Below are positions 41,797 to 50,515 of a stretch of 64,000 nt of DNA, piece by piece (within the stretch, counting starts at the first letter, position 1; every line of letters starts with the position of its first letter). The stretch lies in assembly GCF_014192225.1 (NCBI RefSeq), contig NZ_JACHXS010000009.1, forward strand, positions 186,001 to 250,000, in the 5' to 3' direction. The notes under the pieces are model-generated. The model was given only the letters and a program-made list of their open reading frames with translations, did not search any database and was not told where the DNA came from. Both the position numbers and the translations under genes were made by a program. This DNA comes from Pseudoduganella umbonata. Its GTDB lineage: Bacteria > Pseudomonadota > Gammaproteobacteria > Burkholderiales > Burkholderiaceae_D.

Positions 41797-42378
41797 ATGG
41801 CTTCGATAATTCAAATTGGTCAGCGTCAGGAGTTTTCCCGCAACGAGCTGCGTGATATTCACGTGCTGCGCGCCAAGGTGTTCCGCGATCGCATGGGCTG
41901 GGAAGTGCCGGTGTTGGACGGCATGGAAATCGACGGTTACGACGCGCTCGAACCCCACTATATGGTGATTCGCGACGACGCCAGCAAGGTGTGCGGCTGC
42001 TGGCGCATGATGCCGACCGAAGGCCCCTACATGCTGAAGGATACGTTTCCGCAGCTGCTGCATGGCGCGGCCGCGCCGGTGGACGGGCAGGTCTGGGAAC
42101 TGAGCCGCTTTGCGATCGAGACGGACGGCGATTCGAAATTCGGTTTCGCGGAGCGGGCACTCGCGGCGATGCGCGGCATCGTGACCTTCGCCGACCAGCA
42201 TGGCATCCGCAAATACGTGACCGTGACGACGACGGCGGTGGAGCGGCTGCTGCGCCATACCGGCGTGGAAACCAGCCGCATGGGCCCGCCGCTGCAGATC
42301 GGCGTGGAACGTGCGGTGGCGCTGGAAATCCACCTGGGCGAGAAAACCCGCGCAGCGCTGTTCGGCACCGTTCACTGA
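41797..42378 (+). CDS. Acyl-homoserine-lactone synthase (LuxI family)
   Basis: 193 residues. Family residues are present: RAKVFRDRMGWEVP (Arg, Phe and Trp of the N-terminal motif), DALEPHYMVI, CWRMMPTEGPYMLKDTFPQL and WELSRFAIE (the Glu and Arg of the active site). It makes an N-acyl-homoserine lactone from S-adenosylmethionine and an acyl-carrier protein. GGGAGAAATAAC precedes the ATG. An RsaL-like gene follows in the same direction and a LuxR-type receptor converges from the other side, giving a complete quorum-sensing unit. Confidence 0.95.
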   Translation: MASIIQIGQRQEFSRNELRDIHVLRAKVFRDRMGWEVPVLDGMEIDGYDALEPHYMVIRDDASKVCGCWRMMPTEGPYMLKDTFPQLLHGAAAPVDGQVWELSRFAIETDGDSKFGFAERALAAMRGIVTFADQHGIRKYVTVTTTAVERLLRHTGVETSRMGPPLQIGVERAVALEIHLGEKTRAALFGTVH

Positions 42379-42462
42379 AATACACATGCTGAAATAACAC
42401 ATGCCGGCGCGGGTCAGCGCGCCGGCACCTGGTTCAATCCTGTCACCATATCGGGTTTTATC

Positions 42463-42780
42463 ATGAACAAAATCGATCGCTTCGGCCTCGCCCAATGGAT
42501 GCCTGCTCCGCACTTCAATACGGAGACACAGGAAACGCATACGATGACGCAGCATGATCACGACCTGATTCGCGACCTGCGCTATGTGATGCATGAAAAC
42601 CAGACGCAGTTCTGGCGCCGTTTCGGTGTCACGCAAACGCAGGGCAGCCGCTTCGAGCGCGGCCGGAGCATTCCGCTGCCGGTGCTGCTGCTGATCCGCC
42701 TGTACCTGCTCCGCATCGTGGGCGACGATCACCTGCACACGGTGCGCGCGCCGGAATTCGGCAGCACTGCCGCCAAGTAA
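42463..42780 (+). CDS. RsaL-like helix-turn-helix repressor
   Basis: 105 residues with one HTH: IRDLRYVMHENQTQFWRRFG, then VTQTQGSRFERGRSIPLPVL. The words QTxFWxxxGVTQxxGSRxExGRxxPxPV are those of RsaL, the protein coded between lasR and lasI of Pseudomonas aeruginosa that represses lasI and limits autoinducer production. The position after luxI and against luxR fits the same role. The ATG at 42463 gives an N-terminal extension of 27 residues; an ATG at 42544 with AGGAA upstream would give the RsaL-sized protein. Confidence 0.8.
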   Translation: MNKIDRFGLAQWMPAPHFNTETQETHTMTQHDHDLIRDLRYVMHENQTQFWRRFGVTQTQGSRFERGRSIPLPVLLLIRLYLLRIVGDDHLHTVRAPEFGSTAAK

Positions 42781-42790
42781 GCAATGCCTG

Positions 42791-43555
42791 CTAGCCCGGC
42801 AGGTCGATCAAGCCCAACCGTATGGCCTTGATGACGACGTCGTTGCGGCGGCTCACGCCGAACTTGCCGCGCAGGTTGGCGATATGAAAATTGACGCCCG
42901 CTTCCGAGATGCTCAGGATGCGGCCGATCTCCCAGGCTGTCTTGCCGGCGCACATCCATTGCAGGCAATCGCGCTCGCGTGCCGTCAGCACCGGCGCCGC
43001 TTCGGCAGGCGGCGGCGCGGCGTGCACATACTGGTGCAGCGAGTCGAAAGCGACGTCGCGCAGCAGCGCCAGGGCGCCCAGGTTCTGGTTCAGGTCTTTC
43101 AGGAAGTCCGGCCCCGGATTGCCGTCGCGCACGCAGGTGAGCATGCCGATCTCGCCATCCACGCCGCGGATCGGCAGCGTGACGCCCACCTTCAGGCCGA
43201 ACGCCGAGGCTTCTTCGTACAGGGCCTGCTGTTCTGCCGTCTTGAACGATTGCGGCAGCCACACAAAGGGCGAGCTGGAGCGGAAACAGTATTCGACCGT
43301 GGGATCGGTGGCGCGCAGGTTGTTGCGATCGTAGTAGTCGCGCCACCGGTCCGGGTAATTGCTGCGTAAATACACTTCGCCGATATTGAGTTTCGGCTGC
43401 GGGATCACGGCGAACATGACGTTATCGAAACCCAGTTCGCGTGCCGCCGCCTGCAGGCGCAGCACGGCATCCGGCTCGTCCGCCGCATTCATCAACGCGT
43501 CGTAGGGGGAGAAAAAGCCCGGCATCAGGCCGGCACTGCCAGGCACCTCTTCCAT
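42791..43555 (-). CDS. LuxR-family autoinducer-binding regulator
   Basis: 254 residues: an N-terminal autoinducer-binding domain (FDNVMFAVIPQPKLN, SNYPDRWRDYYDRNNLRATD (in part), DPTVEYCFRSSSPFVW with the ligand-pocket Tyr, Asp and Trp) and a C-terminal GerE/LuxR helix-turn-helix (LTARERDCLQWMCAGKTAWEIGRILSISEAGVNFHI, in part). GGAGG lies five bases before the ATG at 43555, so longer in-frame starts are unlikely. It converges on the RsaL-like gene with a gap of 10 bases. The 474-base spacer 43556-44029 between it and GH2 shows only a CCTGACAA/TTGTCAGG pair and no gene. Confidence 0.94.
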   Translation of the reverse strand: MEEVPGSAGLMPGFFSPYDALMNAADEPDAVLRLQAAARELGFDNVMFAVIPQPKLNIGEVYLRSNYPDRWRDYYDRNNLRATDPTVEYCFRSSSPFVWLPQSFKTAEQQALYEEASAFGLKVGVTLPIRGVDGEIGMLTCVRDGNPGPDFLKDLNQNLGALALLRDVAFDSLHQYVHAAPPPAEAAPVLTARERDCLQWMCAGKTAWEIGRILSISEAGVNFHIANLRGKFGVSRRNDVVIKAIRLGLIDLPG

Positions 43556-44029
43556 GCCTTCCTCCAGGATGATCGGAAAAACGCGGCCACGGAACGGCAT
43601 GGCTGCCGGCTGAACATGCTTCCAGTGCCTGACAAATCCGCGAGGCTGCTTGGCATCTCCCCGCACCGGCGTACTGTCATCTCGACGCGCCTTGCCATGA
43701 AAGTCTTGTCAGGCGCTTCTAGCCTAAACATTTTAGCAATTATTTCCGCCGGTCGGGGAAAAGGCATTGCCTTGTTGCGGCGCAGTACACACGGCCCGTT
43801 ACTTGCATCGCGCGCCCGCGCAGGCCCCTGCTGGCGCGGCGGGCTGCCATGGTGCAATGCAGCAGCCGACGCTATGACTTTACAGCCGCGGCACCACCAT
43901 CCCGGGATGCTCGCCAGGGCCATCCCCGCCGAGCGCAGCTGCAGCGTCGTGCGCATTCGCACGCCCGCCCGTGCGGCCGCCGGTCGATCCGTGCGTCCGG
44001 CAAATCGCGTCTCGGGCTACCATGTTTCG

Positions 44030-45826
44030 ATGACCACGACCGACATCCTCCACCCCCGTCCCCAACTGACCCGGCCCGACTGGATCAGCCTCAACGGCAC
44101 CTGGGAATTCGCGTTCGACGATGAAGACCAGGGCCGCAACGATGGCTGGCACGATGGCCGCGCCCTGCCGCGCTCGATCGAGGTGCCGTTCCCGTACCAG
44201 AGCGAGCGCTCCGGCATCGGCACGCACGACGTGCATGAAATCGTCTGGTATGCCCGCACGTTCGACGTGCCGGAGCAATGGCGCGGCAATGAAAGCGATG
44301 AACCGCACGACCTGCTGCTGCACTTCGGCGCAGTCGACTACAGCACCGAAGTGTGGATCAACGGCCGGCTGGCGGGCCGCAACCGCGGCGGCCACGTGCC
44401 GTTCTCGTTCAACATCGCGCCGTTCCTCGTGGACGGCGCCAACCGCATCACGTTGCGTGTCGAAGACCGGCAGGACATGTACCAGCCGCGCGGCAAGCAG
44501 TCGTCGTCCGGCAAGCCGGTGCGCATCTATTACTGGTGCACCACCGGCATCTGGCAGACCGTGTGGCTGGAACCGGCGCCGCCGGTGCGCATCGACTCGC
44601 TGCGCTGGCTGAAGACGGAGCCGGACGGACGCCTGTCGGTCGAGGTGCACCTGCACGCGCCGTCGGCCGGCTGGACCGTGGAGCTGGACGTGCTCGACGA
44701 GACCGGCAACCGGGTCGCCTTCGCCCAGGCGGAAACGCGCTTCGCCACCGCCACGCTGGATGCGCGGATCGATGCGCCGCAAGCCTGGTCGCCCGACCAT
44801 CCCTACCTGTACGGCCTGCGCGTGCGCCTGGTGGCCGACGGCCGGGTGCTGGACGAAATCGGCTCCTACTGCGGCCTGCGCCGCTTCGAGGCGCACGACG
44901 GCCATTTCCGCCTGAACGGCGAGCGCACCTTCCTGCTGATGGTGCTGGACCAGGGCTACTGGCCCGATACCAACCTGGCCGCGCCATCGGTGGACGCGCT
45001 GCGCACGGATGCCGAGTGGATCAAGCGCCTGGGTTTCAATGCCGTACGCAAGCACCAGAAGATCGAGGACGAGCGCTGGCTGTACTGGTGCGACCGGCTG
45101 GGCCTGCTGGTCTGGGAAGAAATGCCGAACACGCGCAGCTGGTCGCTGGACGCCGAGGAAGCTCTGCTGTCGGAATGGGAACGCGCCGTCGAGCGCGATG
45201 CCGGGCATCCGTGCATCGTGGCCTGGGTGCCGCTGGTGGAAAGCTTCGGTTTCCCGGCGTTGTACCGCCATCCCAGCCAGCAGGCATTCATCGAAAAACT
45301 CGTGCTGCGCACGCGCCGGCTCGATCCGGGCCGCCTGGTGGTCGACAACGACGGCTGGGAACACACCGATCTGACCGACGTCTGCTCGATCCACGACTAC
45401 ACGCAGCCCGGCGACAAGCTGGCCGCGCGCTACGCCGAAGCGCAGCAGACCGGCGTGCCGCCCCTGAAGGGCTGGTACAAGGACAAGCCGCTGTTCCTGC
45501 CCGGCGGCAAATACCGCGGACAGCCGGTCGTACTGTCGGAAGTGGGCGGCTTTCTCAGCGAACCCGAGGGGGCCGATGCGCCGCGCGACCGGCTGTTCGA
45601 CTATTACGGCAGCGTGCGCTCCGGCGACGAACTGCTGGCGCGCTACCGCGACCTGATGGAAAGCCTGGGCACCCTCACCTTCCTGGCCGGTGCCTGCTAC
45701 ACGCAGTTCACCGACGTCGAACATGAAAAGAACGGCCTGCTGACGTTCGACCGCCAACCCAAGATCGACCCCGAACAGGTCGCATCGCTGCACCGCGCGC
45801 TGCTGGAACGCTACCGGAACGGCTGA
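44030..45826 (+). CDS. Glycoside hydrolase family 2 protein
   Basis: 598 residues, cytoplasmic by lack of a signal. A jelly-roll sugar-binding domain (SLNGTWEFAFDDEDQGRNDGW in part; VEVPFPYQSERSGIG-like; VDYSTEVWINGRLAG), an Ig-like domain and a TIM barrel (FNAVRKHQKIEDERWLYWCD, in part; GLLVWEEMPNTRSW). The nucleophile Glu504 is in VVLSEVGGF. The acid/base Glu404 is preceded by Val403, where nearly all GH2 enzymes have Asn. The substrate is unknown (beta-galactoside, -glucuronide or similar). It stands alone; a family B palindrome follows its stop and could act as terminator. Confidence 0.87.
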   Translation: MTTTDILHPRPQLTRPDWISLNGTWEFAFDDEDQGRNDGWHDGRALPRSIEVPFPYQSERSGIGTHDVHEIVWYARTFDVPEQWRGNESDEPHDLLLHFGAVDYSTEVWINGRLAGRNRGGHVPFSFNIAPFLVDGANRITLRVEDRQDMYQPRGKQSSSGKPVRIYYWCTTGIWQTVWLEPAPPVRIDSLRWLKTEPDGRLSVEVHLHAPSAGWTVELDVLDETGNRVAFAQAETRFATATLDARIDAPQAWSPDHPYLYGLRVRLVADGRVLDEIGSYCGLRRFEAHDGHFRLNGERTFLLMVLDQGYWPDTNLAAPSVDALRTDAEWIKRLGFNAVRKHQKIEDERWLYWCDRLGLLVWEEMPNTRSWSLDAEEALLSEWERAVERDAGHPCIVAWVPLVESFGFPALYRHPSQQAFIEKLVLRTRRLDPGRLVVDNDGWEHTDLTDVCSIHDYTQPGDKLAARYAEAQQTGVPPLKGWYKDKPLFLPGGKYRGQPVVLSEVGGFLSEPEGADAPRDRLFDYYGSVRSGDELLARYRDLMESLGTLTFLAGACYTQFTDVEHEKNGLLTFDRQPKIDPEQVASLHRALLERYRNG

Positions 45827-45845
45827 ACACTCATCCAGCGTCTTC

Positions 45846-45893
45846 GGCCGAGCCCGTGTCCCCGTGCCTGGCACCGGGACACGGGCTCGGCCG
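45846..45893. repeat. Palindromic repeat, family B, copy 3
   Basis: CGGCCGAGCCCGTGTCCC and GGGACACGGGCTCGGCCG are exact inverted arms around CGTGCCTGGCACC, 20 bases after the GH2 stop, followed by TTTTCGCC. It is the most complete copy of the family here. Confidence 0.92.
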
Positions 45894-46013
45894 TTTTCGC
45901 CTTTCTTTTGCTTCCAGGTTCGTATCGTGTGGCAAGGAAATGTTTCAAATCGTATCATTGCGGGTCGTATCAAACTGTTACACTGATTCGTTTGAAATTT
46001 TTCCGGAGATCGC

Positions 46014-46880
46014 ATGAGCATGGCAACGACCGGCCACCTGGCCAAGATTCTTACTGACAACCAGGAGGCATTGCTGGAAGGCTGGCTGGGCGGGATGCTG
46101 TCCCGTATGGTGCGCCGCGACAAGGCGGCCGAAGGCGAGATCCGCCAGCAGGCCAGCCGCTTCCTGGTACTGGTTGCCCGTACCGTGGGGACCGGCCAGA
46201 GCTACGATTTCGATGCCCAGGCCTGGAGCGAAGTGCGCCAGCTGCTGGCCGAAATGTCCGCCGCGCGCGTGCGCCAGGGCTTTTCGCCGACCGAAACGGC
46301 CAGCTTCATCTTCTCGCTGAAGGAACCGGTGTTCGCCCTGTTGCGCACCAGCCTGGCGGGCGACCCGGCAGCGCTGGCTGCCGAGGTCACCGACACGGGC
46401 GCGCTGTTCGACCGCATGGGCCTGTATACGATCGAGGAATACCAGCGCAGCCGCGAAAGCGTGATCATGCGCCAGCAACAGGAGCTGCTGGAGCTGTCGA
46501 CACCGGTCGTGCAGCTGTGGAAAGACGTGCTGGCACTGCCGCTGATCGGCACGCTCGACAGCGCGCGCACCCAGGTCGTGATGGAAAACCTGCTGCAGAA
46601 GATCATCGAAACGGGCGCCTCGATCGCCATCATCGACATCACGGGCGTGCCGACCGTGGACACGCTGGTGGCCCAGCATCTGCTGAAGACGGTCGCCGCC
46701 GCGCGCCTGATGGGCGCCGACTGCATCATCAGCGGCATCCGGCCGCAGATCGCGCAAACCATCGTGCACCTGGGCGTCAACCTGGAGGACGTGACCACCA
46801 AGGCGACGCTGGCCGACGCCTTCCTGGTGGCGCTGAAACGCGTCGGCGCCACCGTGGTACGCGCCGAAACGGCCTTCTGA
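46014..46880 (+). CDS. rsbR: RsbR-type stressosome co-antagonist
   Basis: 288 residues: a helical N-terminal sensor region (about 1-155, RsbRD type; EGWLGGMLSRMVRR, LFDRMGLYTIEEYQRSRE, in part) and a C-terminal STAS domain from about 165. The STAS part has IIDITGVPTVDTLVAQHL (in part) and GIRPQIAQTIVHLG, the places where RsbT phosphorylates Thr residues in Bacillus RsbR. With RsbS it should build the stressosome shell. It heads a six-gene operon; CGGAGA precedes the start. Confidence 0.9.
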   Translation: MSMATTGHLAKILTDNQEALLEGWLGGMLSRMVRRDKAAEGEIRQQASRFLVLVARTVGTGQSYDFDAQAWSEVRQLLAEMSAARVRQGFSPTETASFIFSLKEPVFALLRTSLAGDPAALAAEVTDTGALFDRMGLYTIEEYQRSRESVIMRQQQELLELSTPVVQLWKDVLALPLIGTLDSARTQVVMENLLQKIIETGASIAIIDITGVPTVDTLVAQHLLKTVAAARLMGADCIISGIRPQIAQTIVHLGVNLEDVTTKATLADAFLVALKRVGATVVRAETAF

Positions 46881-46887
46881 GGCAATC

Positions 46888-47244
46888 ATGGAACGTATTC
46901 CCATACTGAAGATGGGCGACATGCTGCTGGTCACCATCCAGGTCGACATGCACGACCGGCTGGCGATGACGCTGCAGGACGACCTGACTTCCCGCATCGT
47001 CAAGGATCGCGCACGCGGCGTGCTGATCGACATCTCGGCGCTCGACATCGTCGACTCGTTCATCGGCCGCATGATCAGCAACACGGCGGCGATGGCGCGC
47101 ATCCTCGATGCGCGCACGGTACTGGTCGGCATGCAGCCGGCGGTTGCCATCACGCTCGTCGAGCTGGGCCTGACGCTGCATGGCGTGCAGACGGCACTGA
47201 ACGTCGAAAAAGGCGTCCAGCTGCTGAAACAGAGCGCTGGCTAA
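46888..47244 (+). CDS. rsbS: RsbS-type STAS scaffold protein
   Basis: 118 residues, one STAS domain. The phosphorylation motif LDIVDSFIGRM carries Ser57, which matches Ser59 of Bacillus RsbS; phosphorylation there releases RsbT. It starts 7 bases after rsbR. Confidence 0.93.
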   Translation: MERIPILKMGDMLLVTIQVDMHDRLAMTLQDDLTSRIVKDRARGVLIDISALDIVDSFIGRMISNTAAMARILDARTVLVGMQPAVAITLVELGLTLHGVQTALNVEKGVQLLKQSAG

Positions 47245-47259
47245 CCGGAAAGGCGATCC

Positions 47260-47676
47260 TTGAGCAATATCGATGTCGATGCAGTGGTACTGCCGGTTCG
47301 TTCCGACGAGGATGTGGTGCGGCTGCGGCAATCCGTGCGCGAGCAGATGATTGCCGCCGGTTTCTCGCTGATCGACCAGACCAAGATGATCACGGCGGCC
47401 AGCGAACTGGCCCGCAACACGCTGCGCTACGGCGGCGGCGGCGAGGCGCACATGGAGAAGCTGCTGAACGGTGCCCGCAAGGGCGTCGGCCTCACCTTCA
47501 TCGATCATGGCCCCGGCATTCCCGATATTCCGCGGGCACTGACGGACGGCTATACCACCGGCGGCGGCATGGGCCTCGGCCTGTCCGGCGCCAAGCGCCT
47601 GGCCGACGAATTCGAACTCGAATCGGCACCTGGCCAGGGCACTACCGTAAGAATCTGCAAATGGAAACCATACTAG
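47260..47676 (+). CDS. rsbT: RsbT-type serine/threonine kinase
   Basis: 138 residues from a TTG start with GGAAAGG upstream. It is a GHKL ATPase of the anti-sigma type: ASELARNTLRYGGGG (N box), FIDHGPGIPD (G1) and GGGMGLGLSGAKRLADEF (G2). It phosphorylates RsbR and RsbS and, once released, activates a downstream partner; here that partner is likely one of the next three gene products, since no RsbU/V/W or sigma-B gene is present. Its last 16 bases overlap the next gene. Confidence 0.92.
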   Translation: MSNIDVDAVVLPVRSDEDVVRLRQSVREQMIAAGFSLIDQTKMITAASELARNTLRYGGGGEAHMEKLLNGARKGVGLTFIDHGPGIPDIPRALTDGYTTGGGMGLGLSGAKRLADEFELESAPGQGTTVRICKWKPY

Positions 47677-48719
47677 CCGCCGAACACCGGCAGAGCTGCC
47701 ATGCCCTCGCGGACGGCAGCCAGGTCGCGGCGGTGCGCCGCGCCGCTGTCGACCTGTGCACGCGGCTCGGCTTCGATGAAACGGCGGCCGGCGAGGTGGC
47801 GATCGTCGTCACCGAAGCGGCCACCAACATTCTGAAGCACGCCGGGCACGGCGAGATCCTGCTGCGCCCGCTGTGCCAGCGTGGTGTGCACGGCCTGGAA
47901 ATCCTGGCCCTCGACAGCGGCGCCGGCATGGCCAACGTGGCCGCCAGCCTGGCCGACGGCCGTTCCACCGCCGGCAGCTACGGCGTGGGCCTGGGCGCCA
48001 TGCGGCGCCTGGCGGCGGAGTTCGACATTTACAGTGCGCCCGGCCGCGGCACCGCCGTCATGATGGCCATGTGGCCGCGCCAGTTGACGGACATGACACC
48101 GGCCGAGGCGGCCCGCCATGCGCCCGCGCTGCACTGGGGCGCCGTATGCCTGCCGATGCATGGCGAAGACCTGTCCGGCGACAGCTGGACGCTGGCGCAC
48201 GATGCCACCTCGGCCACGGTGATGGTGGCCGATGGCCTGGGGCACGGCCCGCTGGCGGCCCAGGCTTCCGAGCTGGCCGCCACCATGGTCGCCCGCGAAC
48301 CGGCGCTGCCGGCCGGCACGCTGCTCAACGACATGCACGCGGCGCTGCGGCCCACCCGCGGCGCCGCCGCCGCCGTCGCCCGCATCGACATGCTCGACGA
48401 GACGATCACGTTTGCCGGGGTCGGCAACATCGCCGCCCACCTGTTCGCCGGCGACGACCGGCGCCAGCTGGTGTCGCACAACGGCATCGTCGGCAGCAAC
48501 GTGCGCAAGGTGCAGGAATTCGGCGCGCCGTGGGCCGATGCGGCGCTGCTGATCCTGCATTCGGACGGCATCAACTCGCGCTGGCGCCTGGAGGACTACC
48601 CGGGCCTTGTGGCCTGCCATCCGGCCCTCATGGCCGGTGTGCTGTACCGCGACTTCAGCCGCGGCCGCGATGACGTGACGGTGCTCGTGGTTCGCGATTA
48701 CCGGGGATGGCAGGCATGA
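47661..48719 (+). CDS. GHKL ATPase fused to SpoIIE/PP2C-type phosphatase (RsbX-like)
   Basis: 352 residues. The N-terminal half is a second anti-sigma-type ATPase (VVTEAATNILKHAGHGE, LDSGAGMANV, GSYGVGLGAMRRLAAEF), and the C-terminal half is a SpoIIE phosphatase (VMVADGLGHGPLAAQAS with metal-binding Asp, FAGVGNI, LILHSDGI, RDDVTVLVVR). In Bacillus RsbX dephosphorylates RsbR and RsbS and resets the stressosome; this protein joins that activity to a kinase-like domain. It overlaps rsbT by 16 bases and the next gene by four. Confidence 0.9.
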   Translation: METILAAEHRQSCHALADGSQVAAVRRAAVDLCTRLGFDETAAGEVAIVVTEAATNILKHAGHGEILLRPLCQRGVHGLEILALDSGAGMANVAASLADGRSTAGSYGVGLGAMRRLAAEFDIYSAPGRGTAVMMAMWPRQLTDMTPAEAARHAPALHWGAVCLPMHGEDLSGDSWTLAHDATSATVMVADGLGHGPLAAQASELAATMVAREPALPAGTLLNDMHAALRPTRGAAAAVARIDMLDETITFAGVGNIAAHLFAGDDRRQLVSHNGIVGSNVRKVQEFGAPWADAALLILHSDGINSRWRLEDYPGLVACHPALMAGVLYRDFSRGRDDVTVLVVRDYRGWQA

Positions 48720-50515
48720 GCATCCGCGTCCTCACGCTGCGCATCGAGCAGGAGCTCGACGTGGTCGCCTCGCGCCAGCGGGCGCGCCAGATCGCCGCGC
48801 TGTGCGGCTTCAACGCGCAGGACCAGGCGCGCATCGCCACCGCCGTGTCGGAGCTGGCGCGCAACGTGTACAGCTATGCCGGCAACGGCCGCGTGGAATT
48901 CGCCGTCGAGGGCACCACGTCGCCGCAACTGCTGGTGATCCGCATCGAGGACAAGGGACCGGGCATTCCCCACCTGGACCTCGTGCTGTCCGGCCGCTAC
49001 CAGTCGCGCACCGGCATGGGCATGGGCATCATCGGCGCGCGCCGGCTGATGGACCAGTTCGACATCCAGACCGCGACCGACCAGGGCGCCGGCACCGGTA
49101 CTGGCACGGCAGTTGGCACCTCAACTGGCACCACCATCACGCTGAAGAAGCTGCTGCCGCACGATGCGCCGCTGCTGACAGCGGCCAGCGTGGGCGAGAT
49201 GAGCGCGCAGTTCGCGGCGCTCGCGGCGGACGTGTCGGTGGCCGAGGTGCAGCAGCAGAACAAGGAGCTGCTGGCCACGCTGGCCGAGCTGAAAACGCGC
49301 CAGGACGAGCTGATGCAGCTGACCCGCGAGCTGGAGGACACCAACCGCGGCGTGGTGGCACTGTATGCGGAGCTCGATGAAAAGGCCGACCACCTGCGCC
49401 GCGCCGACGAGATGAAGACACGCTTCCTGTCGAACATGAGCCACGAGTTCCGCACGCCGCTGTCGTCGATCCGCGCGCTGACGCGGCTGCTGCTGGAACG
49501 GGTCGATGGCGAGCTGACGCCGGAACAGGAAAAGCAGGTGCGTTTCATCCTGAAGGGTGCCGAGTCGCTGACCGAACTGGTCGACGACCTGCTCGACCTG
49601 GCCAAGATCGAGGCGGGCAAGATCGACGTGCGCGCCGCGCCGTTCGAAGTGAACGACATGTTCTCCGCGCTGCGCGGCATGCTGCGCCCGCTGCTGGTCT
49701 CGTCCACCGTGGAATTGCTGTTCGACGAGCCCGAGGGGCCGATCACGATGATGACGGACGAAGCGAAGGTGTCGCAAATCCTGCGCAACTTCATTTCGAA
49801 CGCGCTGAAGTTCACCGAAGCGGGCCACGTGCGCGTGTCGGCCACGCTGCTGCCGAAAGGCGACGCGGTGCGCTTCGAGGTGGCCGACACCGGCATCGGC
49901 ATCGCGCCCGAGCACCAGCAGCTCATCTTCGAGGAATTCTCGCAGGTGGAAAACCGGCTGCAGCACCGCGTCAAGGGCACCGGCCTGGGCCTGCCGCTGT
50001 GCCGCAGGCTGGCCAACCTGCTGGGCGGCTCCGTGTCGCTGCGAAGCGCGCCCGGTGCCGGCTCCACGTTCTCCGCCACCATCCCGCTGCTGCATGACGA
50101 CATGCCGCAACCGCACGTACTGCGCCCGGATGCGCCGGATGCCGCCGGTATTCCCGTGCTGGTGGTCGAGGACGACCGCTCGACCCAGCTGCTGTACCGC
50201 AGTTACCTGCGCAACACCGGCTACCGCGTGATCGCCGCGCGCAGCGTGTGGGAAGCGGAACAGGCATGGGCCGTGGAACGGCCGGCCGCGATCATCCTGG
50301 ATTTGTACCTGAACGGCGGCGACAGCTGGCGCTGGCTTGCCCGCATCAAGGACGACGAACACCGCAAGCATGTACCGGTCATTATCGCTTCCGAAGTGGC
50401 GGACCGCCAGAAGGCGTTTTCGCTGGGGGCGGATGCCTATTTCAGCAAGCCCGTCGCGCGCGACGAACTGCTGGCGCAGTTGAATACCCTCTGCCATCAG
50501 GAGAGACCATCATGA
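48716..50515 (+). CDS. Hybrid histidine kinase with an N-terminal RsbT-like ATPase domain
   Basis: 599 residues in four parts. Residues 1-140 form an RsbT/RsbW-like GHKL ATPase (VSELARNVYSYAGNG, IEDKGPGIPHLD, GMGMGIIGARRLMDQF). A coiled coil runs from about 170 to 235. Then come HisKA (SNMSHEFRTPLSS, His243) with the HATPase (FISNALKFTEAG, ADTGIGIAPEH, GTGLGLPLCRRLA), and a receiver with phospho-acceptor Asp529 (IILDLYLNGGD). No membrane helix, so cytoplasmic. The ATG overlaps the previous stop (ATGA). A low-complexity Gly/Thr stretch (about 122-141) ends the first ATPase domain. Confidence 0.92.
   Translation: MSIRVLTLRIEQELDVVASRQRARQIAALCGFNAQDQARIATAVSELARNVYSYAGNGRVEFAVEGTTSPQLLVIRIEDKGPGIPHLDLVLSGRYQSRTGMGMGIIGARRLMDQFDIQTATDQGAGTGTGTAVGTSTGTTITLKKLLPHDAPLLTAASVGEMSAQFAALAADVSVAEVQQQNKELLATLAELKTRQDELMQLTRELEDTNRGVVALYAELDEKADHLRRADEMKTRFLSNMSHEFRTPLSSIRALTRLLLERVDGELTPEQEKQVRFILKGAESLTELVDDLLDLAKIEAGKIDVRAAPFEVNDMFSALRGMLRPLLVSSTVELLFDEPEGPITMMTDEAKVSQILRNFISNALKFTEAGHVRVSATLLPKGDAVRFEVADTGIGIAPEHQQLIFEEFSQVENRLQHRVKGTGLGLPLCRRLANLLGGSVSLRSAPGAGSTFSATIPLLHDDMPQPHVLRPDAPDAAGIPVLVVEDDRSTQLLYRSYLRNTGYRVIAARSVWEAEQAWAVERPAAIILDLYLNGGDSWRWLARIKDDEHRKHVPVIIASEVADRQKAFSLGADAYFSKPVARDELLAQLNTLCHQERPS

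Noticed and set aside
43880..46123. 747-codon minus-strand open frame opposite the GH2 gene
   Set aside because: It crosses a palindromic repeat and the GH2 coding region, has no family features, and the plus strand is a well-formed enzyme.
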